Shown here: positions 51,443 through 60,894 of the stretch, piece after piece
Numbering within the stretch: the stretch's first letter is position 1
Layout: every line of letters begins with the position of its first letter
Origin: CAVVFX01 sp963747535
GTDB taxonomy: Bacteria > Acidobacteriota > Terriglobia > Bryobacterales > Bryobacteraceae
Direction: 5' to 3'
Length of the DNA stretch: 64,000 nucleotides
Assembly (NCBI GenBank): GCA_963747535.1
Contig: CAVVFX010000002.1
Coordinates: forward strand, 1,116,001-1,180,000
Translations under genes and position numbers: made by a program
The notes under the pieces: model-generated
The model's database searches: none
What the model saw: only the letters and a program-made list of their open reading frames with translations
What the model was told of the DNA's origin: nothing

Positions 51443-53710
51443 TTACAGTGCCTGCCTGACTGCTTTTTGGATGTCTTCGGGATGCGTGAAGCCTTCGAAT
51501 TTCTGCACAATCTTACCCGTGCGATCCATGACGATCGTGGTGGGTAGGGCATCAATCTGATATTTGTCCTTGGCCGCGTCGGACCCTAACGCTACCAGGT
51601 AATCCATCGGGGTTTTGGCGAGGAAAGGTTTCACGGCGTCCGCGCCATCTTCGTCGAGTGATACGCCAATTACCGCAACTCCCTGGGGTCCGAGTTCCTT
51701 GTTCATCTGGTTGAAACTCGGGATCTCCTTGCGGCACGGCACACACCACGTGGCCCAGAAGTTCACGACTAATACTTTGCCCGCCACCGCAGCCGAGTCG
51801 AACGCACCACCATCCAGCGTCTTGAACGGCAGCGCTGCCGCTCCATTGGGAAACGCCGCAGCCTCGACAGCGTCGGCTCCTTTGGTGTTGAGGAATGCCA
51901 GATATTTCGCGGGATCACGCGTCAACGACGGGAATGTCGCGACCACTCTCTTCTCGGGATCGAAGATCACGTAGAACGGGATCGCGATGGTATGAAACTG
52001 GCCATTCTCGAGCGCCTGATTCGCCTGGGACGCGGCGTCGTTGCCGTCGGTGTAAAGATCCACCAGCACCATATCTTTCATCACGCTCGCGATCTCCGGC
52101 CTCGTGAACATATTGGCCTTCATCCAGTGACAGTTGGTGCAGGCATACCCGGTGAAGTTCACCAGCACCAGCTTTTTCTCTTTGCGGGCCCTCTCGAGAG
52201 CTCCGGCCAGATCGTTCTTCATCCACGCGAGAGCGGTGCTGTCGCCGGCGCCCCCAAGTCCACTCGAGCCGGTGACGGGTGGGACGAACGTCTCCAATTC
52301 TCCGAGATGGCTGCCGAACATGCCGGGGATCAGGGAGAGCGCAAAGGCGAGAAACGCCATTCCGGTGAGCAGGCGACCCAGCCCGATGTTCTCGTCGCGC
52401 TTAACGCCTTCGAGCGGCAGAAAACCGAGCAGGTAGAGTCCGGCCATGGCGAAGAGCACCACCCAGATCGCCAGAAATCGTTCACGCGTGAACGCGTTCC
52501 ACTGCATCACCTGGTCGATCGCGGCGAGGTATTTGAACATGGCCGCGAGCACGATGAATCCCATTACCACCTTCACGCGCGCCAGCCACCCGCCGCTGCG
52601 GGGCATCTTCTTCAGGTATTGCGGAAACAGCGCCAGCAGGAAGAAGGGCAAGGCTAGGCCGGTGGCGAACACCAGCATCCCGAGAACCGGCCGGGCGCCG
52701 CCGCCCTGTACCGACGCCGCCAACAGCGTCCCCATGAATGGTCCGACGCAGGCGAACGATGCCAGCGCGAAAGTCAGGCCCATCAGCAAGGTGCCGAGCG
52801 TACCGCCTTGTTCCGATTTCTGATTCAGGGTGGTCAGCAGACCCGACGGTAACGTGATTTCGAACGCTCCCAGCAGACTGAGGCCAAACATTAAAAACAC
52901 TGCCGCAATCACCCCGTTCACCCAGACGTTCGAGCCCAGCTGGACGACCCCGAATGGACCCAGAATCGAGGTCACGATCAGTCCCAGCGCCGTGAACAGC
53001 ACCACGATGCCGGCGCAGAAAATCGCCGCCTGAGTCAGAATCGCTGCCTTCGACGCACCCTGCTTGTTCAGGAAGAACGACATGGTGATCGGGATCATGG
53101 GGAACACGCAAGGCGTGAAAATGGACGCGAGTCCAAAGCCGAACGCGACTCCGAGAAAAGCGAGCAAAGACGTGTCCGGTTCGGCCGCACTGCTGACTCC
53201 GGCCTTAGCTTCCGTGTAGCCCGGCGGGATGGACACGGCCGCCACCGGCCCGGGAGCGAACGTCAATTTCGCAGAAACCTGCTTCGTGACGGGCGGAATG
53301 CACTGGGTCGCGCTGCACACCTGATAGCGAGGCATCGCCACCAACTCTACATCACCCGTCGCGGCTTGAGCCGTCTTGATCTTGAGGAGGAAAACTACCT
53401 TGTCCACATAGGTTTCCGTGTCGGCGTTGAAGTTGGGGTCGAACTTCCGCTCGGGTTTCGGCTGGAAGACCGTGATGGACACGACCGCCGGGTTGTCCGC
53501 CAGCCGGATGGTTGTAGGAATCGGGCCGGGCGGTGTGGTGATGGAATACAGGTGCCAGCCGGACTCAATGGTCCCGGTTAATCTGCCAAGCACCTCCGCA
53601 CCCGGGGCAGCGGAAGCCGGTGACAGTTCAAGGGTCCACTGGACGCGATTCAGGTCGCCTTGGGCATGGAGCGACGAAACAGCCAGGACGAATAGGATAA
53701 TCTTCCGCAT
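51443..53710 (-). CDS. DsbD-like thiol:disulfide transporter fused to a C-terminal TlpA domain
   Basis: The protein has 755 residues. Signal peptide; N-terminal DsbD-alpha-like domain with Cys132/Cys137 (VCSATQC); eight hydrophobic helices with FTPCVFPMIPITM and ACVGPFMG, the membrane Cys pair; a thioredoxin domain with GYACTNCHW (Cys524/Cys527); then an extra TlpA/redoxin domain, WATWCVPC (Cys656/Cys659) with the cis-Pro loop ALPTTIVMDRTG. DsbD carries electrons from cytoplasmic thioredoxin to the periplasm. The added domain is absent from standard DsbD and would give a built-in recipient, perhaps for cytochrome maturation. Confidence 0.9.
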   Translation of the reverse strand: MRKIILFVLAVSSLHAQGDLNRVQWTLELSPASAAPGAEVLGRLTGTIESGWHLYSITTPPGPIPTTIRLADNPAVVSITVFQPKPERKFDPNFNADTETYVDKVVFLLKIKTAQAATGDVELVAMPRYQVCSATQCIPPVTKQVSAKLTFAPGPVAAVSIPPGYTEAKAGVSSAAEPDTSLLAFLGVAFGFGLASIFTPCVFPMIPITMSFFLNKQGASKAAILTQAAIFCAGIVVLFTALGLIVTSILGPFGVVQLGSNVWVNGVIAAVFLMFGLSLLGAFEITLPSGLLTTLNQKSEQGGTLGTLLMGLTFALASFACVGPFMGTLLAASVQGGGARPVLGMLVFATGLALPFFLLALFPQYLKKMPRSGGWLARVKVVMGFIVLAAMFKYLAAIDQVMQWNAFTRERFLAIWVVLFAMAGLYLLGFLPLEGVKRDENIGLGRLLTGMAFLAFALSLIPGMFGSHLGELETFVPPVTGSSGLGGAGDSTALAWMKNDLAGALERARKEKKLVLVNFTGYACTNCHWMKANMFTRPEIASVMKDMVLVDLYTDGNDAASQANQALENGQFHTIAIPFYVIFDPEKRVVATFPSLTRDPAKYLAFLNTKGADAVEAAAFPNGAAALPFKTLDGGAFDSAAVAGKVLVVNFWATWCVPCRKEIPSFNQMNKELGPQGVAVIGVSLDEDGADAVKPFLAKTPMDYLVALGSDAAKDKYQIDALPTTIVMDRTGKIVQKFEGFTHPEDIQKAVRQAL

Positions 53711-53841
53711 TTCATTTACTTAGGTGCACGAGGTAGGGTGAAGATTCCAGTTTATCGCGCAAAACAATAGTACCGAACAGAAGTACCGAACAGAGCGGCG
53801 CACGATGGACTGGATTAAATGAATGCCGTACGATGTACGCA

Positions 53842-53875
53842 GGGCTGAAGTTCAGGTGGCACTGAACCCCAGCCC
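53842..53875. other. Stem-loop with two-part stem
   Basis: GGGCTG-aa-GTTCAG, loop of six, CTGAAC-cc-CAGCCC. It lies in the leader of the DsbD-like gene and could be part of a structured RNA on either strand. Confidence 0.5.
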
Positions 53876-53909
53876 GTCAGAGCTAGCCGCGCTTCGATAC
53901 GAATCGCAG

Positions 53910-53969
53910 CTACGCTTTGATCAAGTTCAAAAATTTGAACTTAATGCGTAGAGTGATGGTAAACCGCAT
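53910..53969 (-). CDS. 19-residue ORF with near-ideal Shine-Dalgarno
   Basis: ATG 53969 is preceded by AAGGAGGTG (53977-53985) with seven bases between, the best ribosome site seen in the window. The frame encodes MRFTITLRIKFKFLNLIKA, a basic, hydrophobic peptide. Codons 7 to the stop coincide with an inverted repeat (CTACGC ... AAGTTCAAA aa TTTGAACTT ... GCGTAG, 53910-53951). It lies 200 bases upstream of the DsbD-like start on the same strand. It could be a leader peptide, a small membrane-active protein, or coincidence within an RNA element read on the other strand. Confidence 0.5.
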   Translation of the reverse strand: MRFTITLRIKFKFLNLIKA

Positions 53970-54007
53970 TGCGATTCACCTCCTTCTGGTCCACAGATTG
54001 AGGTAGG

Positions 54008-54037
54008 GCCCGGGCTTGTACCCCGGGCTTTTCCTTT
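54008..54037 (+). terminator. Rho-independent terminator-like hairpin
   Basis: GCCCGGG, loop of seven, CCCGGGC, then TTTTCCTTT. No plus-strand gene ends here, so it would end a non-coding transcript across 53800-54030; on the minus strand it lies in the leader of the 19-residue ORF. Beyond it, up to 54150, there is only a small GGAGC/GCTCC hairpin. Confidence 0.55.
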
Positions 54038-54150
54038 GGAGCCCCAAAAGCTCCTTCGGGAAACTTGCCGCCTACTTGTCTATGAACCAGCTATTCAGGT
54101 AATCGGTCAGGCTCGGTGAAAACTTGAGGGATCCGCTGCGTTTCTAACTT

Positions 54151-55359
54151 CTACTCGTAACGCAGCGCTTCCGTGGGATGCAGCTTCGACGCTCGGTTGG
54201 CGGGGAGCAGTCCAAAAATCAGGCCCACCGCACAGGACACGCCAAAAGCCACTACAATCGACATCGAAGAAATCGGGATCTGCAGATTTTCGACGAAAAA
54301 CTGCACACTCAAGGGAAGGGCGATGCCTGCCAGAATGCCGATGATTCCGCCCGCGACGCTGATGATGATGGCCTCAGTGAGGAATTGCAGCAGAATGTCG
54401 TGGCGAGAGGCTCCCACCGCCATCCGAACACCAATCTCACGCGTACGCTCCGTCACGGTGACCAGCATGATATTCATAATCCCGATCCCCGAGATAACCA
54501 GCGCGATAGCGGAAACGACCACCAAAACAAGTGTCAAGGCGAATGATATACTCTTTGCTGCGTTCAATATAGCTGTCAAATTCTCAACTTTATATTTAGC
54601 TCCGGCCCGGTGCCGGCTCTCCAGAATTTGCTGCACCATCTGGGTCACATTCTCGACGTCGTTCGCATCTCTTACCTGAACATACAACGGATCGAGGCGC
54701 TCGTATTTGTCAAAGGAACGCTCGACGGTGATGGGGATAAGCACCGTTTCGGTGTTAAGTTCAGACTGCCCAAAGCTTTCCACCTTTTCTTTAAAGGTTC
54801 CGATCACCGTGAATTGCAGGCCGTGAACTTTAACCAGACTGCCAATTGCAGCTTCCTGGTTGCCGTAAACCCGGCTGGCCAGCTTTTCGGTCAGTAGGGC
54901 TACTTTCTGACGCAACTGCACATCGCTCGTGTCCAGGAAGCGGCCGGCCAGAACCTGGAGATTGCGGACGGGCTTGTAGTATTCGTCCGACCCGATGACC
55001 AGCAATCGCTGAACCTTGCCGTCCACCACGATGTCGCCAAAGCTGTTCTCGACACCGGTCGCCGCCACAATCCGGTCGGCAAGCTGCTGCCGGACCGCGT
55101 CCAGATCGCCCAGCTTGATGAAATCACCGCTGACCTCGCCCGCCGCTTGCTGGCTGCCAACCTCATACGACGCAAAGATCATATTCGATCCAACGCCCTC
55201 AATCTGTTCCAGAATGTAGCTTTGGCTGGTGAGTGAAATGGTGACTACGAGAATGACGGATGCAGTCCCGATCACCATGCCGAGGCCCGTCAGAAACGAG
55301 CGCACGGGATTCGAGCGCAGGGATTGAATGCTGAAGCTGAGTGCCTCGCCGTAGTGCAT
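54151..55359 (-). CDS. MacB-like ABC permease (single FtsX domain)
   Basis: The protein has 402 residues. It shows the MacB arrangement: first helix (RSFLTGLGMVIGTASVILVV), periplasmic MacB-PCD domain (DAVRQQLADRIVAATGVEN to about 270), three C-terminal helices with ERTREIGVRMAVGASRHDIL and the end SKLHPTEALRYE. Canonical MacB is fused or adjacent to an ATPase and to MacA; neither is here. It follows a TPR gene by three bases, so both belong to one transcript. The exported substrate is unknown; an unlinked ATPase is likely. Confidence 0.9.
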   Translation of the reverse strand: MHYGEALSFSIQSLRSNPVRSFLTGLGMVIGTASVILVVTISLTSQSYILEQIEGVGSNMIFASYEVGSQQAAGEVSGDFIKLGDLDAVRQQLADRIVAATGVENSFGDIVVDGKVQRLLVIGSDEYYKPVRNLQVLAGRFLDTSDVQLRQKVALLTEKLASRVYGNQEAAIGSLVKVHGLQFTVIGTFKEKVESFGQSELNTETVLIPITVERSFDKYERLDPLYVQVRDANDVENVTQMVQQILESRHRAGAKYKVENLTAILNAAKSISFALTLVLVVVSAIALVISGIGIMNIMLVTVTERTREIGVRMAVGASRHDILLQFLTEAIIISVAGGIIGILAGIALPLSVQFFVENLQIPISSMSIVVAFGVSCAVGLIFGLLPANRASKLHPTEALRYE

Positions 55360-55362
55360 CGC

Positions 55363-56235
55363 TCAGGAGCCGGAAACTTTCCTGAGCAGTTTCTGAGCTT
55401 CACTCTTCGGCGGGTCGTCCGGCGTGAGATTCGAAGCGCTCAAGTACTTCTTTAACAAAACCTTCGCAGTATCCATATTGCGGTTGGCTTTTATGTACGT
55501 TGCCGCCTCCGCAAAATAGACCTTCGGAGTATCCGGCGCGATCTTCTCGGCCTGTACGAAAAACCGGTCGCTTTCGTCGTAGCGCCCGCGTTTGGCGCAG
55601 AACTTGGCAAGCGCTAACAGGCGGCTCGCCTGATGTGGCGCAAGTTCAGCGGCGCGCTTCAAGTGCTGTTCAGCAGCATCGTACTCTTTCCGGGCTTCCG
55701 CAATCCGCGCCCGATCGTAAGATGCCTCCGCGGGATCGTGGCGGGCAATGATCGCAGTCAGTTTTTCGGCGCGGTCCAAACCGCCTCCGATGAACCCCGG
55801 CGCCTGCAGATAAAAGTCGAACAGATCATCCAGGGCTTCCCAGTTCGCAGGATCGAGTTCCACGGCCCTCTCCAGACTCGTCCGAGCTTTCGACGCCCAA
55901 CTCATGGCACTGAAGGCAAATGAAGTCTCCGCCCGCTTGCCATATACCCGCCCCAACCAGTTGAAATAAACAGAGTTCCGGGGATCCGCGGCAGCCGCGC
56001 TCTCCAGATAATCGGTTGCCTTCCGGTAGTCCGCCAGCATGAAATAGCATTGTCCCGCCATTTCATTAACCGCAGCATCCCTCGGAAGAGTCGCTAGAAG
56101 ATGAATCGCGCCTGTGTAATCTGTGTGACGATAGAGTTTCTGAGCCTGCTCGACGACGATCGTGGAATTTGGCGGCTCGGCAAAAAGCACCCCCTGGACC
56201 ACGAGCAGCATCATGAAACTGATACGTATGTTCAT
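55363..56235 (-). CDS. Exported TPR protein
   Basis: ATG 56235 gives 290 residues with signal MNIRISFMMLLVVQGVLFAE; a longer frame to 56550 would cross the divergent gene. About six TPR-like units follow (AQKLYRHTDYTGAIHLLATL, GQCYFMLADYRKATDYLESA, RIAEARKEYDAAEQHLKRAA, LAKFCAKRGRYDESDRFFVQ). It precedes the MacB-like permease by three bases and could be its periplasmic partner; that is inferred from position. Confidence 0.8.
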   Translation of the reverse strand: MNIRISFMMLLVVQGVLFAEPPNSTIVVEQAQKLYRHTDYTGAIHLLATLPRDAAVNEMAGQCYFMLADYRKATDYLESAAAADPRNSVYFNWLGRVYGKRAETSFAFSAMSWASKARTSLERAVELDPANWEALDDLFDFYLQAPGFIGGGLDRAEKLTAIIARHDPAEASYDRARIAEARKEYDAAEQHLKRAAELAPHQASRLLALAKFCAKRGRYDESDRFFVQAEKIAPDTPKVYFAEAATYIKANRNMDTAKVLLKKYLSASNLTPDDPPKSEAQKLLRKVSGS

Positions 56236-56313
56236 CTTACCCAACAAGTTCCCCGTAGTATATCTCACTCTTTCGATGATCAGCACGGGGATCCGGTTAC
56301 AGGAGAATGCATC

Positions 56314-56742
56314 GTGCTGATCACTAAGCGAGTGGAGTTTTCGGCCTCGCATGTCTGCAGAAACGAGGGCCTTAGCGACGAAGAAAACGTCCGCGTGTTC
56401 GGCGCTGCAGCGAACCCCCACGGCCACGGGCACAACTACCTTTTGGACGTCACCCTGGAAGGCCAGCCCGACCCGGTTACCGGGATGGTGATGGACCTCA
56501 AGGAGTTGAAAGAGATTCTGCATCGCGAGGTGATTGAGCCCCTCGATCACCGGTTCCTGAACCGCGAAGTTCCGCCCTTCGATACGGTGATTCCCACCGC
56601 CGAAAACCTCGCCGTAGACATTTGGAAGCGGCTCGCCGGACCCGCGGCGCTGGCAGCGTTCTCACCTCGCGCGAAACTGCACAGCATCCGGCTGTACGAG
56701 ACCTCGGACCTCTATGTCGAATATTTTGGAGATGCGGTATGA
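56314..56742 (+). CDS. PTPS/QueD-family protein lacking the catalytic Cys
   Basis: The GTG start has AGGAG eight bases ahead and gives 142 residues. Zinc ligands are kept (FSASH, His13; HGHGHNY, His38 and His40) as are DLKELKE, LDHRFLN and the terminal Glu in RLYETSD. At the position of the family's catalytic Cys, six residues before the first ligand His of GHGH, there is Ala32 (GAAANPHGHGH). The tandem copy downstream keeps Cys. It may catalyse a different pterin reaction or act as a partner. The stop overlaps the next start by four bases. Confidence 0.85.
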   Translation: MLITKRVEFSASHVCRNEGLSDEENVRVFGAAANPHGHGHNYLLDVTLEGQPDPVTGMVMDLKELKEILHREVIEPLDHRFLNREVPPFDTVIPTAENLAVDIWKRLAGPAALAAFSPRAKLHSIRLYETSDLYVEYFGDAV

Positions 56743-57155
56743 CGCACCTCACCCGCCGCTACTTCTTCTGCGCCTCCCACCGGTTGCATAGCCGGCAACT
56801 GTCGGCAGAGGCCAATCGTGAACTGTACGGAAAGTGCAACAACCCCTACGGTCACGGCCACAACTACGAACTGGAAGTAACCGTCAGCGGCCCCATTGAG
56901 GCGCGGACCGGCCACGTCGTCGATCTCGATGAGCTGGACATTCTCGTGAAAAGAAACGTCACGGAACCGTTTGACCACCGCAATCTTAACGAAGAAATAG
57001 AACAATTTCAACAACTTGTGCCGACAACTGAAAACCTTGCCATGATCGTCGACCAGCGGCTCCGCGCAGCTTGGCCAAGCATGTTTCCGGACCGTACCCC
57101 CGCGCTCGAAAGAGTACGCATCTACGAGACCTCGCGCAACATCTTTCAGATTTGA
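56739..57155 (+). CDS. 6-pyruvoyltetrahydropterin synthase / QueD-family enzyme
   Basis: The protein has 138 residues. Zinc ligands His14 (FCASH), His39 and His41 (GHGHNYEL), catalytic Cys33 (YGKCNNPYGHG), VVDLDELD, PFDHRNLN and Glu131 in RIYETSR are all present. The CNNPYGHGHNYE motif is closer to 6-pyruvoyl-tetrahydropterin synthases than to E. coli QueD. It uses dihydroneopterin triphosphate, the product of FolE encoded 14 bases downstream. Whether the end product is tetrahydropterin cofactor or the queuosine precursor cannot be decided; no queC, queE or sepiapterin reductase is beside it. Confidence 0.9.
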   Translation: MTHLTRRYFFCASHRLHSRQLSAEANRELYGKCNNPYGHGHNYELEVTVSGPIEARTGHVVDLDELDILVKRNVTEPFDHRNLNEEIEQFQQLVPTTENLAMIVDQRLRAAWPSMFPDRTPALERVRIYETSRNIFQI

Positions 57156-57169
57156 GAACAACCACTCCT

Positions 57170-57769
<600 letters not shown>

Positions 57770-57801
57770 GAACATCCCGGCGCTCGCGGCACTTCAGTAG
57801 T

Positions 57802-57963
57802 GTGAAGTCCTTTTTAGTTTGGGGACTGCTTCTGGCATTCGGTTCCGCTTATACCGGGTTTGCCCAGAGCAGTTCGTCACACAAAAGCTCATCCGGCCAC
57901 AAAAGTTCCACCAGCCGAAGTGGCAGCCGGTCGGGCAGTCGCTCCGACAGAAGTACCAAGTAA
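57802..57963 (+). CDS. Ser-rich small secreted peptide (53 aa)
   Basis: From GTG 57802 the frame gives a signal peptide (MKSFLVWGLLLAFGSAYTGF, then AQ) and a 30-residue mature tail made almost only of Ser, Lys, Arg, His and Gly (SSSSHKSSSGHKSSTSRSGS...). The clean signal and the biased tail argue for a true gene although it is short. Starting 32 bases after folE, it could share that transcript. Function unknown; a basic, flexible tail suggests binding to polyanions. Confidence 0.6.
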   Translation: MKSFLVWGLLLAFGSAYTGFAQSSSSHKSSSGHKSSTSRSGSRSGSRSDRSTK

Positions 57964-58081
57964 CGTTTCTCGAAGAGGGGCGAGCGGTCCGGCCCCCCTT
58001 CGGAAACCCTCTGAAACCCTCGGGTGCCGGTTGACGTTGAGTACTTAAGTACTCCATTCTAAAAGTGAAACGAGGGTGCGG

Positions 58082-59338
58082 ATGCCGGCGCTCCTAAAGA
58101 TACGATCTATCGTTCTCCCGCTGCTCTTGATCACCGCGGCCTTCATCATCCACGCGGACGACGAAACCGTCGTCTTCCACAGTGATGTGTCCTTGTCCCG
58201 CGTGGACGCCCAGGTGATCGACGGCCACAACCGCACCATCACCGGACTCCGAGCTGGCGATTTCGTCCTGCGTGAAGATGGGAAACCGCAGCCGATCCGC
58301 AATTTCGCCAGCGAGGACATGCCCATGGACGTCCTCCTTCTCCTCGATGTCAGCGCCAGCATGCGGCCCCACGTTGAGCGCATGGCCGACGCCGCGCACG
58401 ACGCTCTGCGGGTGCTCGGCGATAAAGATCGCGTTGCCATCATGGTCTTCGACACCAACACCCGCGTTCGCCTCTCCTTTCGCAGTAATCGCTCCGAGAT
58501 AAATCGGGGGCTCTCGGACGTCCTGGATAACGAGCGCTTCAACGGGGGAACCCACATCACCTACGCGATGATGAATGCCGCGGAATACGTGCGGCACGAG
58601 GCCCGGCCGGAAGCGCGGCGCGCCATCATCATCCTGACCGACGACGGCAGCCAGGACCCGCGCGACGATGCGGGCGTGGAGCGGGCCCTCTCGCGCGCCG
58701 ATGCCGTGCTCAGCTTCCTCCAGGCACCTGACGTGATGCTCCAACGAGGAAATGGTGGAGGCGGCGGTTACCCGAGGACAGGCTCGACTTGGCCGGGTGG
58801 AATCGGGCTTCCCGGCGGCGTGGTCCTGGGCGGCGGCGGACGCCGCGGCGGCTATGGCCGGCAGCAGGTGGCCAACCATTCCGCCGGAACAGCCGACATC
58901 GCACGCGATTCGGGAGGCGACGTGTTTTCGGTCGACGATGCGTCCTCGCTTGAAGACACGCTCATGCGTCTACGTCAGCGCTACGCACTCAACTACAATT
59001 CGGCCGATACGTCGGCGACCAACGCCCGCCCCGTCCAACTCGATCTGACCAACGCTACGCGGCGACGTTATCCCGATGCGGAGATCCGCTATCGCCGCGT
59101 TTTTCTGTCGAAGGATTCGCGGGAGGCAGGCCCCATCTCCATCACCCGCGCCCACGCTCCCGAAGGAGGTGCGGCTGAGGGGGCCGACCGGTCCGCGCCC
59201 GCGACTGGTATGGATGAACTCACCACCCCCAAGCGCCGCCGGGTAGCAGTCGACCAGAGCTACGGGTCGAGCGTTAACCTGGCCGGCAACGATTCAGACA
59301 ATAGCGCCCCCGCCACTCCTCCGTCCCCGAAGCCATAG
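58082..59338 (+). CDS. Secreted VWFA-related protein (TIGR03436-like)
   Basis: ATG 58082 has GAGGG five bases ahead (GTG 58076 is an alternative) and gives 418 residues. Signal peptide, then the family entry VSLSRVDAQVIDGHNRTITG, FVLREDGKPQPIRNFA and a VWA domain with an intact MIDAS: LLLDVSASM, then NGGTHITYAM and ILTDDGSQDP. A Gly-rich insertion (RGNGGGGGYPRTG ... GGGGRRGGYG) splits the domain before SGGDVFSVDD. The last about 60 residues are charged and disordered. Unlike the VWA protein at 42947, the metal site is complete. Confidence 0.86.
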   Translation: MPALLKIRSIVLPLLLITAAFIIHADDETVVFHSDVSLSRVDAQVIDGHNRTITGLRAGDFVLREDGKPQPIRNFASEDMPMDVLLLLDVSASMRPHVERMADAAHDALRVLGDKDRVAIMVFDTNTRVRLSFRSNRSEINRGLSDVLDNERFNGGTHITYAMMNAAEYVRHEARPEARRAIIILTDDGSQDPRDDAGVERALSRADAVLSFLQAPDVMLQRGNGGGGGYPRTGSTWPGGIGLPGGVVLGGGGRRGGYGRQQVANHSAGTADIARDSGGDVFSVDDASSLEDTLMRLRQRYALNYNSADTSATNARPVQLDLTNATRRRYPDAEIRYRRVFLSKDSREAGPISITRAHAPEGGAAEGADRSAPATGMDELTTPKRRRVAVDQSYGSSVNLAGNDSDNSAPATPPSPKP

Positions 59339-59439
59339 CCATCAGCCTTGGGCCCGGCGTGCTTCGCCGCGCGCACAACAAACGGCGTCGCTGCTACCGG
59401 TAGAAACTGCCGCGGGACGGTGCGGAACTCAACTCAGCC

Positions 59440-60894
59440 TTACTGCGCCAAACCCAGGTCGGTAAGAATCTTGGGATTCGCTTCGTCCACCGCGAGCATG
59501 TTGTGGCAGGCGCCGCAGTCCTGGGTGACGGTTTTCCCTTCACTGCTCTTATGCGAGTCATCATGACAGCGGAAGCAGCCGGGAAAATCGGTGTGGCCGA
59601 TGTTGAGTGGATATTTGCCCCAGGTTATTTTCATGGCGGGGAAAATATTGCGATTGTAAATCCCGAGCACCGTACGGCCGCTCGAAACCACGTCGCCGCG
59701 ATGCTGCGCGTAATCGGATGGGTAATTGTCCTGATAGAACTTTTCGAAGGCTGCTGGAATTTTCGCCTCGGCCTCGTCACGGCCCGCATAAGCGGCCTTC
59801 AGTAACTGGAGGCTCTCCTTTTTGGCAAAGGGCAGCGCCGAGGAAATCTGATGCGAGAACATGGCGTCGTCCACCGCGCGGTCGGGCAGCGAGAACGAGT
59901 GCGCCGGGCGATTGTGGCAGTCAATGCAATCCATCTCTCGAATCGTCAGGCCGGCTGCATCGGCCTTGGCTTTATCTGCCAGGTACAGGGTCTTAGTACC
60001 GTTGTTGGCGTTGTTGTACTCGATCCACGGGATGCTCTGGCGGGCTTCGTCGGAATGGCCGTAACGGATGCTGATGCCGGGGCCCAGGTGGGTACCGTGA
60101 ATGCCGATCCCCTTATTGCCGCCGCCGACCTTCACCATCATGACGGTCTCGGTACGGGTGTTGGCCTGATCCTCCGCGTACTTGGGGAAGATCCGCAGTT
60201 TGTCTTCGCTGTATCTCTGGGGCCAGTGACAGGTCTCGCAGGTCTCCCGCGCGGGACGCAGGTTGTGCACCGGGCTGGGTATGGGACGCGGATAGTTGTT
60301 CAGCATGACTGCGATGACCTGGCCGGTGCCGGACAGCTTGCTGCGCACGAACCAGGTCGCGCCCGCCCCAATGTGACAGGTGACGCATTCCACCCGTGAG
60401 TGCGGGGAGTTCTGATAGGCGGTGTATTCGGGTTGCATCACCGTGTGGCAGGTGGTGCCGCAGAACTGGACCGTATCCATGTAACTGATCGCCGCATAGC
60501 TCACCTGGCTGGCCACTACGACGTTGATTATGGTGGTGACGGCGATAAACTGGACCAGCCGGCGCAGGTCGGCATTCTGCCACGTGAGCGGCGGGAAACT
60601 CGCCGGATACAGACCCGAGGCGTGCTCGGTCCGGTTGCGCACGAAGATACCGAACGGAATGAGCGCTAACCCCAGGAAGAACACGGCCGGAATTCCCATG
60701 TACGTCAGGATGCCGATGTAAGGTGAGGAGGCAACCCCCTTGAGAGTGGTAGGCAGGAGGAATAACCAGAAAATAGTCGTGGTGGTGACGAGGACAACCC
60801 CGATGAGGCTGATCCAGTTGTTGGCAAGGTGAACCAGTGGCGAAAGAGGTCCGCGCCACACAGACGGCTGTGAGTTATTCATGTTCCTGTTCAT
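59440..60894 (-). CDS. NapC/NirT-like membrane cytochrome c, six haem sites
   Basis: The protein has 484 residues. Three N-terminal helices (about 27-50, 62-85, 113-133) precede haem sites CGTTCH (145-150, a CX3CH site followed by TVMQPE), CVTCH, CETCHWP, CIDCHNRP, CFRCHDDSH and CGACH. The first two sites and the helix resemble NapC/NrfH quinol-oxidising modules. The start lies 20 bases inside the end of the upstream c/b fusion gene, so translation is coupled. Together they look like a quinol-oxidising complex passing electrons outward; the acceptor is unknown. Confidence 0.87.
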   Translation of the reverse strand: MNRNMNNSQPSVWRGPLSPLVHLANNWISLIGVVLVTTTTIFWLFLLPTTLKGVASSPYIGILTYMGIPAVFFLGLALIPFGIFVRNRTEHASGLYPASFPPLTWQNADLRRLVQFIAVTTIINVVVASQVSYAAISYMDTVQFCGTTCHTVMQPEYTAYQNSPHSRVECVTCHIGAGATWFVRSKLSGTGQVIAVMLNNYPRPIPSPVHNLRPARETCETCHWPQRYSEDKLRIFPKYAEDQANTRTETVMMVKVGGGNKGIGIHGTHLGPGISIRYGHSDEARQSIPWIEYNNANNGTKTLYLADKAKADAAGLTIREMDCIDCHNRPAHSFSLPDRAVDDAMFSHQISSALPFAKKESLQLLKAAYAGRDEAEAKIPAAFEKFYQDNYPSDYAQHRGDVVSSGRTVLGIYNRNIFPAMKITWGKYPLNIGHTDFPGCFRCHDDSHKSSEGKTVTQDCGACHNMLAVDEANPKILTDLGLAQ

